From contig DWYB01000032.1 in NCBI GenBank assembly GCA_019118885.1, positions 1-64,000 on the forward strand: a stretch of DNA of 64,000 nt. The letters run 5' to 3'. Positions 34,069 through 42,938 of this stretch are shown one piece after another (position 1 is the stretch's first letter; each line of letters begins with the position of its first letter). The translations under genes and the position numbers were made by a program. The notes beneath the pieces were generated by a model, which worked only from the letters and a program-made list of their open reading frames with translations, made no database searches and was not told where the DNA came from. This stretch comes from Candidatus Mediterraneibacter surreyensis (GTDB taxonomy: Bacteria > Bacillota > Clostridia > Lachnospirales > Lachnospiraceae).

Positions 34069-34494
34069 ATGAAAGAAAAACTGAGAAAACTTCTCTTTGA
34101 GATCGAGCAGATCAAACGGAATAAAGTGCAGGAGTTTCTGCTCGGGCTCGGACTTACACCGGGACAGGGGCAGGCCCGGATCCTGATGTCACTGGCTTCT
34201 GCTGAGCATGTTACACAGAGACAGCTGGCAGATGACTGTATGCTGGATGTGACAACCATGTCGCGGACTCTTGACAGACTGCAGAAGCAGGGCCTGGTCA
34301 GACGGGAGAGGGACCCTGTATGCCGCAGAGCTTACAGGATAAGCCTGACCGAAGAGGGAAGAGTGAAAGCGGAACAGGTCAGAGCAGGGTTTCGGATATT
34401 GGAGGATGTGCTGTTCGACGGATTGGATGAAAATGATATGGCCGGACTGGAGCAGGCATTGGAGAGGATAAAGGAAAATCTGAAAGGGGAGTAG
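34069..34494 (+). CDS. MarR-family regulator of the ABC exporter
   Basis: A 141-residue winged-helix repressor. The core QRQLADDCMLDVTTMSRTLD is the recognition helix region, followed by the wing KQGLVRRERDPVCRRAYRIS and a C-terminal dimer helix. GGAGGCGAGAAG lies before the ATG. MarR proteins bind palindromes of about 16-24 bp and let go when they bind small molecules. The palindrome at 30403-30426 is the natural target. Placement after the exporter genes suggests autoregulation. Confidence 0.92.
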   Translation: MKEKLRKLLFEIEQIKRNKVQEFLLGLGLTPGQGQARILMSLASAEHVTQRQLADDCMLDVTTMSRTLDRLQKQGLVRRERDPVCRRAYRISLTEEGRVKAEQVRAGFRILEDVLFDGLDENDMAGLEQALERIKENLKGE

Positions 34495-34513
34495 GAACAT
34501 CCGGGAACAGATA

Positions 34514-34542
34514 TTGACACATTGTGGAAAATAGCACAGAAT
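34514..34542 (+). promoter_or_regulatory. Promoter of the kinase-sensor-regulator operon
   Basis: TTGACA at 34514-34519, 17 bases, CAGAAT at 34537-34542. Confidence 0.6.
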
Positions 34543-34578
34543 AGAAAAGAATGATCGGATGAACAGAGAGGAAAATAT

Positions 34579-36102
34579 ATGGATCATATTAATGTGCCTA
34601 ACAGCAGACAGAGGAAAGGCAGCGTACGATTCTCGGTCAGGACTAAGATCCTTATGCTGACTGCCATCGTAGTACTGCCTTTTTTGCTCGTAATTTTTTA
34701 TCTGCTTGCCTCAATGAGCAATTACAGCCGCGTGTACGAAAGGATTGTCAGCGATATCACAGTGGCAAATAATTACAACCTGAATTTCAAAGAAGAGATG
34801 GATGAAAGTATGTACAAGCTGGTAGTCGGCTATGTGACATTCGACAATATCTCGGAAAATGAGATGCTGGAAAATCCCTATGAGCTGATCGATGAGCTGA
34901 GAAGTGAGTTTACGGATCTGATGGATGTAACGGCGGAAGGCGAGAGCAGAGTATGGCTTCAGAGTCTGCTCAACAATCTGGATACACTGGAAGACAGAGT
35001 AGATGATATTGTGGAAAGTACTGCTTCTGACGGACAGTATGATGATAATATAGACCGGCTGGATAATAATATTTATGTCCTTACGGAACTGATTCAGGAT
35101 GATATTCAGTATTATATCTATTATCAGACACAGAACATGGAAGAAGTGACGGCGGATCTCAACCATCAGATCAGAGACTTTATTATTCTGTTCATCGGGA
35201 TCATCGCAATACTTGTGCTTGTTATTACAATCGCAGCGGTACTGATCGCATCCGGAATCATAAAACCTGTCAGAAAGCTGTACGAAGCCACACAGAAGAT
35301 TGCCAGGGGGGATTTTACGGCCAGGGCACAGATCAACACGAAAGATGAGATTGCCGAACTGGCGGAAGGATTTAATACGATGGCCGGAAATATGCAGGGG
35401 ATGATACAGAAGATCAAGGAGGACGAGCAGAAGATGAGGCGGACGGATCTCAGGCTTCTCCAGGAACAGATCAATCCGCACTTTCTTTACAATACACTTG
35501 ATACGATTGTTTGGCTTATTGAAGGAAACGAGGCGGATCAGGCGGTTAATATGGTCGTTACCCTGTCGGATTTTTTCCGGCAGGTGCTCAATAAGGGCAA
35601 AGAACTTATTACAATCAGGGAAGAAGAACAGCATATCAGAAGTTATCTGGAAATCCAGTCTATGAGATATCACGATATACTCGAATATGATATTCAGATT
35701 GATCAGGTACTGTATGATTATCAGATTCTGAAACTGACGTTACAGCCGGTGGTGGAGAATGCGCTCTATCACGGAATAAAATATAAGCGCGCCAAGGGAT
35801 ATATCCACGTCAGCGGTGAAATGGACAGAAATCTGATCCGGCTGACGGTCAGGGATAACGGCGCAGGAATGGAAGAGAAAGAACTGGAAGAACTCAGAAA
35901 AGAGATTGAACGCCCCTGCCAGGAGACTGAGAAAGGATTCGGACTTGCAAATGTTAATGAGCGTATCCATATGTATTTCGGGGAACAATATGGCATTGTT
36001 ATCCGGTCGGAAAAGGACCGTGGAACGATCGTTGAGATTACGATTCCGGCAATAAAATCAGCGCCTTCTCAGGATATGCAGCAAACCGGGGCTGTGCTTT
36101 AA
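34579..36102 (+). CDS. YesM-like sensor histidine kinase
   Basis: A 507-residue membrane kinase. Two membrane segments (about 26-48 and 195-222) enclose an extracytoplasmic helical domain of about 145 residues. A HAMP domain follows (IIKPVRKLYEATQ to FNTMAGNM), then the His_kinase domain with the phospho-acceptor histidine in EQINPHFLYNTLD, and an ATPase domain with LQPVVENALYHGIK, VRDNGAGM and GFGLANVNERI. This is the LytS/YesM family. It is followed by a sugar-binding lipoprotein and a YesN-like regulator, so the lipoprotein probably presents the sugar to the kinase's outer domain. Confidence 0.95.
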   Translation: MDHINVPNSRQRKGSVRFSVRTKILMLTAIVVLPFLLVIFYLLASMSNYSRVYERIVSDITVANNYNLNFKEEMDESMYKLVVGYVTFDNISENEMLENPYELIDELRSEFTDLMDVTAEGESRVWLQSLLNNLDTLEDRVDDIVESTASDGQYDDNIDRLDNNIYVLTELIQDDIQYYIYYQTQNMEEVTADLNHQIRDFIILFIGIIAILVLVITIAAVLIASGIIKPVRKLYEATQKIARGDFTARAQINTKDEIAELAEGFNTMAGNMQGMIQKIKEDEQKMRRTDLRLLQEQINPHFLYNTLDTIVWLIEGNEADQAVNMVVTLSDFFRQVLNKGKELITIREEEQHIRSYLEIQSMRYHDILEYDIQIDQVLYDYQILKLTLQPVVENALYHGIKYKRAKGYIHVSGEMDRNLIRLTVRDNGAGMEEKELEELRKEIERPCQETEKGFGLANVNERIHMYFGEQYGIVIRSEKDRGTIVEITIPAIKSAPSQDMQQTGAVL

Positions 36103-36126
36103 AGGCACTGTACAGGGAGAATTAGT

Positions 36127-37167
36127 ATGTTTAGGACAGATTTATGGAAGTTTTCCCAAAGAGTGGGAAGAGCCGTTGTCATATTGCTTGCGACAGCCGT
36201 TATGTCTGTCGGCTGCGGTAAACAGTTTGATGTCGGAGATACGGAAGAAAGAAGCCAGGAAGATGAGAACCTGATTGTGGTCGGAGTTTCACAGGTGGGG
36301 AGTGAATCTGTATGGAGGACTGCCAATACAGCTTCCATACAGGATGTGTTTACGAGAGAAAACGGGTATCTGCTGATCTTTGACAACGCAAGGCAGAAAC
36401 AGGAAAATCAGATCAAGGCTATCCGCAGTTTCATCTCCCAGCAGGTCGATTATATTGTGTTCTCACCCATTGAAGAGGATGGATGGGATGATGTACTGCA
36501 TGAGGCGAAAAATGCGAAAATACCGGTTATTCTCATGGATCGTATGGTACAGACACAGGACAAGTCGCTGTTTACTGCATGGATCGGCTCAAATTTTGAG
36601 GAAGAGGGAGAGAATGCAGGCAGATGGCTCGCGGACTATCTGGAAGAACAGGAACGGCAGGAGGAAATAGTCAATATCGTAGTACTTCAGGGAACGGAGG
36701 GCAGTACATCTACCATCGGACGTACAGATGGATTTAACAAGGTTGCTTCTGAACACAGGAACTGGAATATTCTGGAGCAGACGGACGGAGACTTTACAAC
36801 CGCCAAGGCAAGAGAGGAGATGAAGCGGCTCCTTGATACATATGAAGATATTGATGTAATAGTGTCTCAGAATGATGATATGACTTTCGGCGTGCTGGAA
36901 ACGCTGGAAAATGCGGGGATAGAAGCAGGGGCGGATGGAGATGTTATCGTTATATCATTTGATGCGGTAAGGTCTGCTCTTGAAAAGGTAGAGTCCGGAG
37001 AGATTAATGTGGATATTGAGTGTAATCCTGAACAGGGGCCGTATATAGAGAGAGTAATACAGACACTGGAAGAGGGCGGAAAAGCGGAAAAATATTCTTA
37101 TGTTCCGGAACAGATATTTACGCAGGATAATTTAAGCCGTGAGCTTATTGATGAAAGAAGTTACTGA
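36127..37167 (+). CDS. YtfQ-like sugar-binding lipoprotein, probable sensor
   Basis: A 346-residue periplasmic-binding-type protein. The N terminus has a hydrophobic segment and a lipobox-like MSVGCG. The mature part resembles YtfQ, the E. coli galactofuranose-binding protein: VGVSQVGSESVWRTANT, RQKQENQIKAIRSFISQQVD, IPVILMDRMV and VSQNDDMTFGVLE. It sits between a histidine kinase gene and a response-regulator gene rather than in the transporter operon, where a second binding protein is present. So it is more likely the sensing subunit of a three-component system than a transport component, though shared use cannot be excluded. Confidence 0.9.
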   Translation: MFRTDLWKFSQRVGRAVVILLATAVMSVGCGKQFDVGDTEERSQEDENLIVVGVSQVGSESVWRTANTASIQDVFTRENGYLLIFDNARQKQENQIKAIRSFISQQVDYIVFSPIEEDGWDDVLHEAKNAKIPVILMDRMVQTQDKSLFTAWIGSNFEEEGENAGRWLADYLEEQERQEEIVNIVVLQGTEGSTSTIGRTDGFNKVASEHRNWNILEQTDGDFTTAKAREEMKRLLDTYEDIDVIVSQNDDMTFGVLETLENAGIEAGADGDVIVISFDAVRSALEKVESGEINVDIECNPEQGPYIERVIQTLEEGGKAEKYSYVPEQIFTQDNLSRELIDERSY

Positions 37168-37185
37168 TGATACAGGGGGATGAAT

Positions 37186-38802
37186 ATGCTGAAAGTATTT
37201 CTGGTAGAAGATGAAAGCGTGATTAGAGACGGGCTCAGGGATAATATTCCCTGGCAGCAGTACGGGTTTCAATTTGTAGGAGAGGCGGCAGACGGTGAGA
37301 TGGCGCTGCCGCTGATCCGTAAGACAAGACCGGACGTGCTGATCACGGATATAAAAATGCCTTTTATGGACGGTCTGTCACTGAGCAGGATCGTGAGTAA
37401 AGAATTTCCCAAGATGAAGATCGTTATTATCAGCGGGTATGATGACTTTGAGTATGCAAGGCAGGCAATCGAGGTGGGCGTCGACCAGTATCTCCTAAAA
37501 CCAATTACAAGACTGACCTTAAAGAAAACTCTTCTGGAGATCAAAGAGAAGATAGAACAGGAACTGAATAAGAATGATTATCAGACTCAGTACCAGACAG
37601 AAATGCACATATATGAACAGTTTTCCAGAAGACGTTTTATGGAAAAAGTGCTGACGGGAGAATTGCCGGTGAATGAGATTTACGAGGAGGCAGCCCGGCT
37701 TTCGCTGGAAATCTCGGCTCCCTGCTATAACCTGATGCTCTTTTGTTTTCAGGAGAAAAATATGAATCTGTCCGGTGAGGGAATGGAAGACTTTATGAGA
37801 AAACAGGATGAAGTGCTCCATTATTTTTTACGACATCCTGAATACCTTCTGTTCCGCTGGAATGCAAGCTCTTACGGCGTGCTTATCCGTTCTGAGGCGG
37901 CTCTGATCGATGAACTGTCGGAAAAAGGGCTGGCGCATATCAGGAATTTCTGTATGCAGCAGGAGCAGCTTGACTGGTATGTGGCGCTGGGAGACCCGGT
38001 GGAACGTCTGAGTTTGCTTCCGGAATGTTACCGTCAGGTAAATCATTACTTTGCATACAGGTTCATACTGCCGGATATGCATGTATTTACCAAAGCATCG
38101 CTGGAAGATTATCTGAACGCTCAGGAGGAGAAAAATATCGACAGTGTGGAGCCTTCAACCATGGCGCAGGAAGTGATCAGGGATTTCCTGGAAAATGGAA
38201 ATGAGACCGAGATCCACGACTTTGTTGATTCCTATCTCCAGAGTATAAGCAAGGCGTTGAAATCCAGAATGTTCCGCGCTTATGTCGTTCTGAACATTCG
38301 GTTCACAACAATCGCATTTGTGGAATCTCTGGGGGCGACGAAAGAGGAATATCTGTCGGAGATCGGAAATTACGCTCAGGAGATGAATATAGAAACGGAC
38401 GAGGTGCCGGTGTATTTTGCGGATATGCTGCAGGCGGCTATCCGAATCCGCGATGCGGTGAGCAGCAACCGGAACAGAAAGATGATCAGCCGGGCGCTTG
38501 CCTGTATTGACGAGAATTATATGAATGAGAGCCTTTCTCTGAATACCGTGGCAGCGGAGGTGGAAGTAAGCGCTAATTATCTGAGCGCGGTGTTCAGTCA
38601 GAGTATGAAGAAGACGTTTGTAGAGTATGTAACAGAAAAAAGAATGGAGAAAGCGAAAAAACTGCTGAAGACTACGAGTCTTTCTTCAGGGGAAATCGCA
38701 GCTGAAGTGGGATACAAAGATTCCCACTATTTCAGCTTCGTTTTTAAGAAAACCCAGGGGGTCAGCCCGAGAGACTATCGTGCCTCCAAAAAGGAAGACT
38801 AA
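37186..38802 (+). CDS. YesN-like response regulator (REC and AraC-type HTH)
   Basis: A 538-residue regulator. The start at 37186 is preferred over 37180 because AGGGGGA needs the extra spacing. The receiver domain (about 1-125) shows VEDE, the phospho-acceptor Asp in LITDIKMP, and KPI. A middle region of about 270 residues is poorly conserved, as in YesN proteins. The C-terminal AraC-type DNA-binding domain has LSLNTVAAEVEVSANYLSAV and HYFSFVFKKTQGVSPRDYR. It should activate the sugar transporter operon beyond the divergent repressor gene. Its 3' end overlaps the convergent repressor gene by four bases. Confidence 0.94.
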   Translation: MLKVFLVEDESVIRDGLRDNIPWQQYGFQFVGEAADGEMALPLIRKTRPDVLITDIKMPFMDGLSLSRIVSKEFPKMKIVIISGYDDFEYARQAIEVGVDQYLLKPITRLTLKKTLLEIKEKIEQELNKNDYQTQYQTEMHIYEQFSRRRFMEKVLTGELPVNEIYEEAARLSLEISAPCYNLMLFCFQEKNMNLSGEGMEDFMRKQDEVLHYFLRHPEYLLFRWNASSYGVLIRSEAALIDELSEKGLAHIRNFCMQQEQLDWYVALGDPVERLSLLPECYRQVNHYFAYRFILPDMHVFTKASLEDYLNAQEEKNIDSVEPSTMAQEVIRDFLENGNETEIHDFVDSYLQSISKALKSRMFRAYVVLNIRFTTIAFVESLGATKEEYLSEIGNYAQEMNIETDEVPVYFADMLQAAIRIRDAVSSNRNRKMISRALACIDENYMNESLSLNTVAAEVEVSANYLSAVFSQSMKKTFVEYVTEKRMEKAKKLLKTTSLSSGEIAAEVGYKDSHYFSFVFKKTQGVSPRDYRASKKED

Positions 38803-39875
38803 TTTCGCGTGCTTTCTTTCAGATTCAGTGACCAGGGGATTTCCTGTGAGTTTACAGGAAGTCCTCTCATTTTATTAATGACGGTCTGCGCCGCTTTTGT
38901 CCCCATCTCATGAGGCCTGTGAGCCAGCGTGGTGATAGAAAGGGGACCGTAATTGCTCAGATAGGTATTGTCAAAAGCGGTGACGGCCATGTCATCCGGA
39001 AGATGGTAGCCGGCCTGTCTCAATTCGCGGAGCAGATAGTATGCGATCATGTCGTTATAACAGATAACTGCGGTACAGGAATTAAGCGACTCTTCAGCGA
39101 TCCTTCTCAGAAATGCCGTATCTCCGTGAGATTCCAGAGCATTTTGATCCCGGGAATCAAACCAGCCGGTCCGGTCGTCAGAAATATGAAGATGCAGGGC
39201 GCGCATAGTTTCTGCAAATCCCTGATAGCGTTCGATGCCTTGAAGGTCATCTGTCTTAAAGATGCCGCCGATAGCGGTGTGACCCTGTCCGGCCAGATAC
39301 CTGACAAGCATTGCGCTCCCGGCGGTATTGTCATCTTTGACATACAGGCTTTCCGGCAGAGAAGGATAGTAATTGTGAAGGAATACAACAGATGTTCCTT
39401 TTTTCATGAGCTGCCGGTATACTTCCAGGTTGGGATTGGGAAGAACGGTTTTGCATCCTTCTGCGATGATACCTCTTGGAGGAGCGGCGAGAAGATCTGA
39501 AAGTATCCGGTATTCCAGGTCTATACGGTTATGTGTTACGCAGATTGAGCAGGAGAATCCGTTTCTCGACAGTTCGGAGCGGATATCATTCAGGATAACG
39601 GGATAGATATACTGCTGATCGCTTGGGACCAGGATATAGATATTATTTTTGTCCGGATTAGATAATACCCCTGTTATGTATGAGCCGCTTCCCTGTTTTC
39701 TGACGATCAGCCTTTCTTTCTCCAGAAGGGAAAGCGCCTGCCTGACAGTCTGGCGGCTTACATGATATCTCGTGCACAATGCCTGCTCCGTGGGCAGTTT
39801 TTCTATGCCTGCTTTAATATCCTTTTCAATCAGTTCTCTTAATTTCCCCGCAAGCCACTTATACTTGATCGCCAT
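38799..39875 (-). CDS. AraR-like repressor (GntR HTH plus LacI-type sensor domain)
   Basis: A 358-residue transcription factor. The first 70 residues are a GntR winged helix (LPTEQALCTRYHVSRQTVRQ, then GSGSYITG). The rest is a periplasmic-binding-like ligand domain (GIFKTDDLQGIERYQGFAE, CYNDMIAYYLLREL, VTAFDNTYLS). This architecture is that of AraR, the arabinose repressor of Bacillus. AGGAGG precedes the start on the minus strand. It is divergent from the sugar transporter operon and the 409-base gap between them should hold its operators. The effector is probably a pentose or related sugar, but that is inferred from the family only. Confidence 0.92.
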   Translation of the reverse strand: MAIKYKWLAGKLRELIEKDIKAGIEKLPTEQALCTRYHVSRQTVRQALSLLEKERLIVRKQGSGSYITGVLSNPDKNNIYILVPSDQQYIYPVILNDIRSELSRNGFSCSICVTHNRIDLEYRILSDLLAAPPRGIIAEGCKTVLPNPNLEVYRQLMKKGTSVVFLHNYYPSLPESLYVKDDNTAGSAMLVRYLAGQGHTAIGGIFKTDDLQGIERYQGFAETMRALHLHISDDRTGWFDSRDQNALESHGDTAFLRRIAEESLNSCTAVICYNDMIAYYLLRELRQAGYHLPDDMAVTAFDNTYLSNYGPLSITTLAHRPHEMGTKAAQTVINKMRGLPVNSQEIPWSLNLKESTRN

Positions 39876-40284
39876 AGTGGAATCCTCCTTTAATTTTCGA
39901 CTTTTTCAGAAAGTATTTATGTGAAAATATTATAAAGAAATCAAAAAATATCTATAATTATTTAACTTTATTCGAGTTTATATAGATTGTGCACAGTAAA
40001 TAAAAAATAGTAATATTATAGATTTTTATTGTGAAAACAGTACAAATATGAAAAAATCCTACCTGAATTATAAAATATTGCACTATAAATATGATTTGTA
40101 TTTAAAACAGATGATAACATATAAAATTTGTATTGTAAATATCTTATAAACCGCTGGAAATAAAGGAAATCCAGATTGTAAGTATATCTCCCCGGTGGTA
40201 CTGTATAGACACAGGGAGGAAACATCCCGGACAACTTAACCCGCAGAAGAGCGGAGAAAAATTTATCAAAAGGGAGGAACAAAA
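39876..40284. promoter_or_regulatory. Divergent control region, AraR-like gene and sugar transporter operon
   Basis: 409 bases, very AT-rich over the first 280. No gene. Candidate control sites: a dyad TTGTGCACAG near 39989-39998, and two same-orientation ATTTGTA half-sites at 40094-40100 and 40126-40132, 32 bases (three helical turns) apart. ATTTGTA is the half-site of the Bacillus AraR operator as I recall it. AGGGAGG stands before the ATG at 40285. Promoter hexamers cannot be assigned with confidence in this AT-rich DNA. Confidence 0.45.
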
Positions 40285-41298
40285 ATGAAAAGAAGAATTG
40301 CAGCATTATTAATGTCGGCAGCAATGGTGGCAAGCCTTGTAGGATGTGGCGGAGGAAGCGCTGATTCATCATCTTCAGGATCAGACGGTGCGGCGACAGA
40401 GGAAGACAGCGGCAGCGGCGATCTGATCAAAGTCGGCATCATCAACAATGACCCGAACGAGTCCGGATACCGTACAGCAAACGACAATGACATGAAAGAG
40501 AAGTTTACAAAAGAGAACGGCTATGACGCTTCATTTGCATACAGCATGAAGAACGATGAGCAGATCAGTTCGGCCCAGCAGTTCATCCAGGACGGTGTTG
40601 ATTATCTTCTTATCTCAGCAGCGGATACGGCAGGATGGGATACAGTTCTTCAGGATGCGCAGAATGCAGGCACAAGAGTGATTCTTTTCGACCGTGTAAT
40701 CGACGCGGACGAGAGCCTTTACGAGGCGGCAATCATTTCCGATATGGACAAAGAAGGAGAGACGGCTGTTAACTGGCTGAGAGATCAGAAACTTGATGAA
40801 TACAACATTATTCACATCCAGGGTGTTATGGGTTCGGCGGCACAGCAGGGCCGTACAGGAGCTCTTGACGCAGCAGTTGAGTCTGACGGATGGAACCTTG
40901 TAACACAGCAGGCGGCTGACTGGAACGCTGAGACAGCACAGCAGATCGTACAGTCAGTGATCGACTCAGGAAAAGACTTCAATGTAATCTATGCTGAGAA
41001 CGACGATATGGCAAGAGGCGCGGTTGCAGCGCTTGACCAGGCTAATATTTCACACGGTGTTGACGGCGATGTCATCATCATGGGATTCGACACAAATACA
41101 TGGGCTCTGGAAGAACTTCTTGCAGGAAACTGGAACTACGACGGACAGTGTAATCCGTATCAGGCATCTTATATCGACGAAGTAATCCAGACGATCGAGA
41201 GCGGCGGAACAGTTGAAGAGAAGACAATTTACCTTGAAGAGCAGGGATTCGATGCAACAACGATCACACAGGAAGATATCGACAACTATGGTATCTAA
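40285..41298 (+). CDS. YtfQ-type sugar-binding lipoprotein of the ABC transporter
   Basis: A 337-residue lipoprotein: signal ending SLVGCGGG, a Ser-rich linker (about 22-45), then a two-lobed sugar-binding fold (IKVGIINNDPNESGYRTAND, IQDGVDYLLISAADTAGWD, RVILFDRVIDADESLYEA, YAENDDMARGAVAALDQA). It is related to the sensor lipoprotein at 36127 but distinctly different. It is the first gene of the transporter operon and is followed by a terminator-like hairpin, which should allow more binding protein than transporter to be made. Sugar specificity is not certain; the E. coli relative binds galactofuranose. Confidence 0.92.
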   Translation: MKRRIAALLMSAAMVASLVGCGGGSADSSSSGSDGAATEEDSGSGDLIKVGIINNDPNESGYRTANDNDMKEKFTKENGYDASFAYSMKNDEQISSAQQFIQDGVDYLLISAADTAGWDTVLQDAQNAGTRVILFDRVIDADESLYEAAIISDMDKEGETAVNWLRDQKLDEYNIIHIQGVMGSAAQQGRTGALDAAVESDGWNLVTQQAADWNAETAQQIVQSVIDSGKDFNVIYAENDDMARGAVAALDQANISHGVDGDVIIMGFDTNTWALEELLAGNWNYDGQCNPYQASYIDEVIQTIESGGTVEEKTIYLEEQGFDATTITQEDIDNYGI

Positions 41299-41341
41299 GT
41301 CCTGAAATGCCCGAGACTCTGAAAACATACATAAAGATATA

Positions 41342-41392
41342 AAAGCACGCGGCGCGGCGGGAAAAAAGAATTACGCCTGCGCCGCGCTTTTT
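41342..41392 (+). terminator. Intra-operon terminator between binding protein and ATPase genes
   Basis: GC-rich inverted repeats (GCGGCGCGGCGG against CCTGCGCCGCGC) with an AT-rich loop, followed by TTTTT. It probably attenuates expression of the downstream transporter genes. Confidence 0.75.
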
Positions 41393-41420
41393 CTAAAAAG
41401 GTTGAGAGGTGAATATACTG

Positions 41421-42938
41421 GTGAAAGAAAAATCTGTACTCGAAATGAGAGGCATATGCAAATACTTTCCCGGAGTGCGTGCCCTGCACAAAGTGGACTT
41501 TACACTGTGCGAGGGCGAAATCCATGCATTGATGGGAGAAAACGGCGCCGGAAAGTCTACACTGATCAAAGTTCTCACAGGTGTTTATGAAAAAGATGAA
41601 GGGGAAATCTTTCTGAAAGGTCTGGATAAGCCGGCAGTCATCCATTCTCCCCAGGATGCACAGAATCTGGGTATCAGTACGGTATATCAGGAGATCACGC
41701 TCTGCCCGAACCTGACAGTTGCCGAGAATATGTATATCGGCCGGACAAAGGGGATGGGCCAGAACTGGAAGAAAATGAACCGGGATGCGGATAAGATACT
41801 GAAGTCTCTTGGTATCCCGGCGGAGGCGACACAGCAGCTTTCCAGCTGCTCGATCGCGGTGCAGCAAATGGTGGCGATCGCGCGAGCTGTTGACATGGAG
41901 TGTAAGGTACTCATTCTCGATGAACCTACTTCTTCTCTGGACGACAATGAAGTCGAGAAGCTGTTCGGTCTGATGCGGGATCTGAAAGCAAAAGGCGTGG
42001 GAATTATATTTGTTACTCATTTCCTTGATCAGGTGTATGAAGTCTGCGATAAGATCACAGTTTTAAGAGATGGACAGCTTGTAGGCGAATACGAGATAGA
42101 GAACCTGCCGAGGGTCCAGCTTGTGGCGAAGATGCTCGGAAAAGAGCTGGATGATATGTCTGAGATCCGTGACGAGAGCCTTGTATATCATGGCTCGGAT
42201 GAATCTGAGTATATAATTGAAGCGGAAGGACTTCAGAGCGACGCCGGCATCAAACCGTTTAACTTCCATATCAAAAAAGGTGAAGTCAACGGATTTGCAG
42301 GACTGCTCGGTTCCGGACGAAGCGAGTGTGTCCGTGCGATCTTTGGAGCAGATCACGTAACTGCCGGCTCTGTAAAAGTAAAAGGAAAGAAAGTTAAGAT
42401 AACAAAACCGATCGATGCAATGAAGCAGGGAATTGCATACCTTCCGGAAGACCGTAAAGTGGACGGTATCGTCGGGGATCTTTCCGTACGTGAGAATATC
42501 ATTCTTGCCCAGCAGGTGCTCCGCGGCTTCTTCCGTCCGTATTCAAAGGCTGAAGCGAATAAGATTGCGGAGGAATATATTAAACTTCTGGATATCAAGA
42601 CTGCGTCGACCGATACTCCGATCAAATCGCTCTCCGGCGGTAATCAGCAGAAAGTTATCCTTGCAAGGTGGCTTCTGACACATCCGGATTACCTGATACT
42701 GGATGAACCGACGCGAGGCATCGATATCGGTACGAAAGTGGAAATTCAGAAATTGGTACTCAAGCTGGCGTCCGAGGGAATGAGCGTTACGTTTATCTCT
42801 TCTGAGACAGATGAGATGCTCCGAACCTGTTCGCGGCTCATCATCATGAGAGACAGAAAAGTCGTGGGTGAGATATCGGGTAGAGAGATGTCGCAGAGCA
42901 GCATCATGAGTACCATTGCCGGAGGTGACACAGAATAA
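41421..42938 (+). CDS. YtfR-like sugar ABC transporter ATPase
   Basis: A 505-residue protein with two tandem ATPase domains, as usual for carbohydrate importers of the RbsA/MglA/YtfR type. The first has GENGAGKST, Walker B LILDEPT and normal spacing; the second has the degenerate loop GLLGSGRSE, signature LSGGNQQK and Walker B LILDEPTRGID. The start is taken as the GTG at 41421, with GAGAGGTG ten bases upstream; a GTG at 41409 lies inside that site. It is followed by two permease genes, with the ATG of the first overlapping its stop. Confidence 0.93.
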   Translation: MKEKSVLEMRGICKYFPGVRALHKVDFTLCEGEIHALMGENGAGKSTLIKVLTGVYEKDEGEIFLKGLDKPAVIHSPQDAQNLGISTVYQEITLCPNLTVAENMYIGRTKGMGQNWKKMNRDADKILKSLGIPAEATQQLSSCSIAVQQMVAIARAVDMECKVLILDEPTSSLDDNEVEKLFGLMRDLKAKGVGIIFVTHFLDQVYEVCDKITVLRDGQLVGEYEIENLPRVQLVAKMLGKELDDMSEIRDESLVYHGSDESEYIIEAEGLQSDAGIKPFNFHIKKGEVNGFAGLLGSGRSECVRAIFGADHVTAGSVKVKGKKVKITKPIDAMKQGIAYLPEDRKVDGIVGDLSVRENIILAQQVLRGFFRPYSKAEANKIAEEYIKLLDIKTASTDTPIKSLSGGNQQKVILARWLLTHPDYLILDEPTRGIDIGTKVEIQKLVLKLASEGMSVTFISSETDEMLRTCSRLIIMRDRKVVGEISGREMSQSSIMSTIAGGDTE

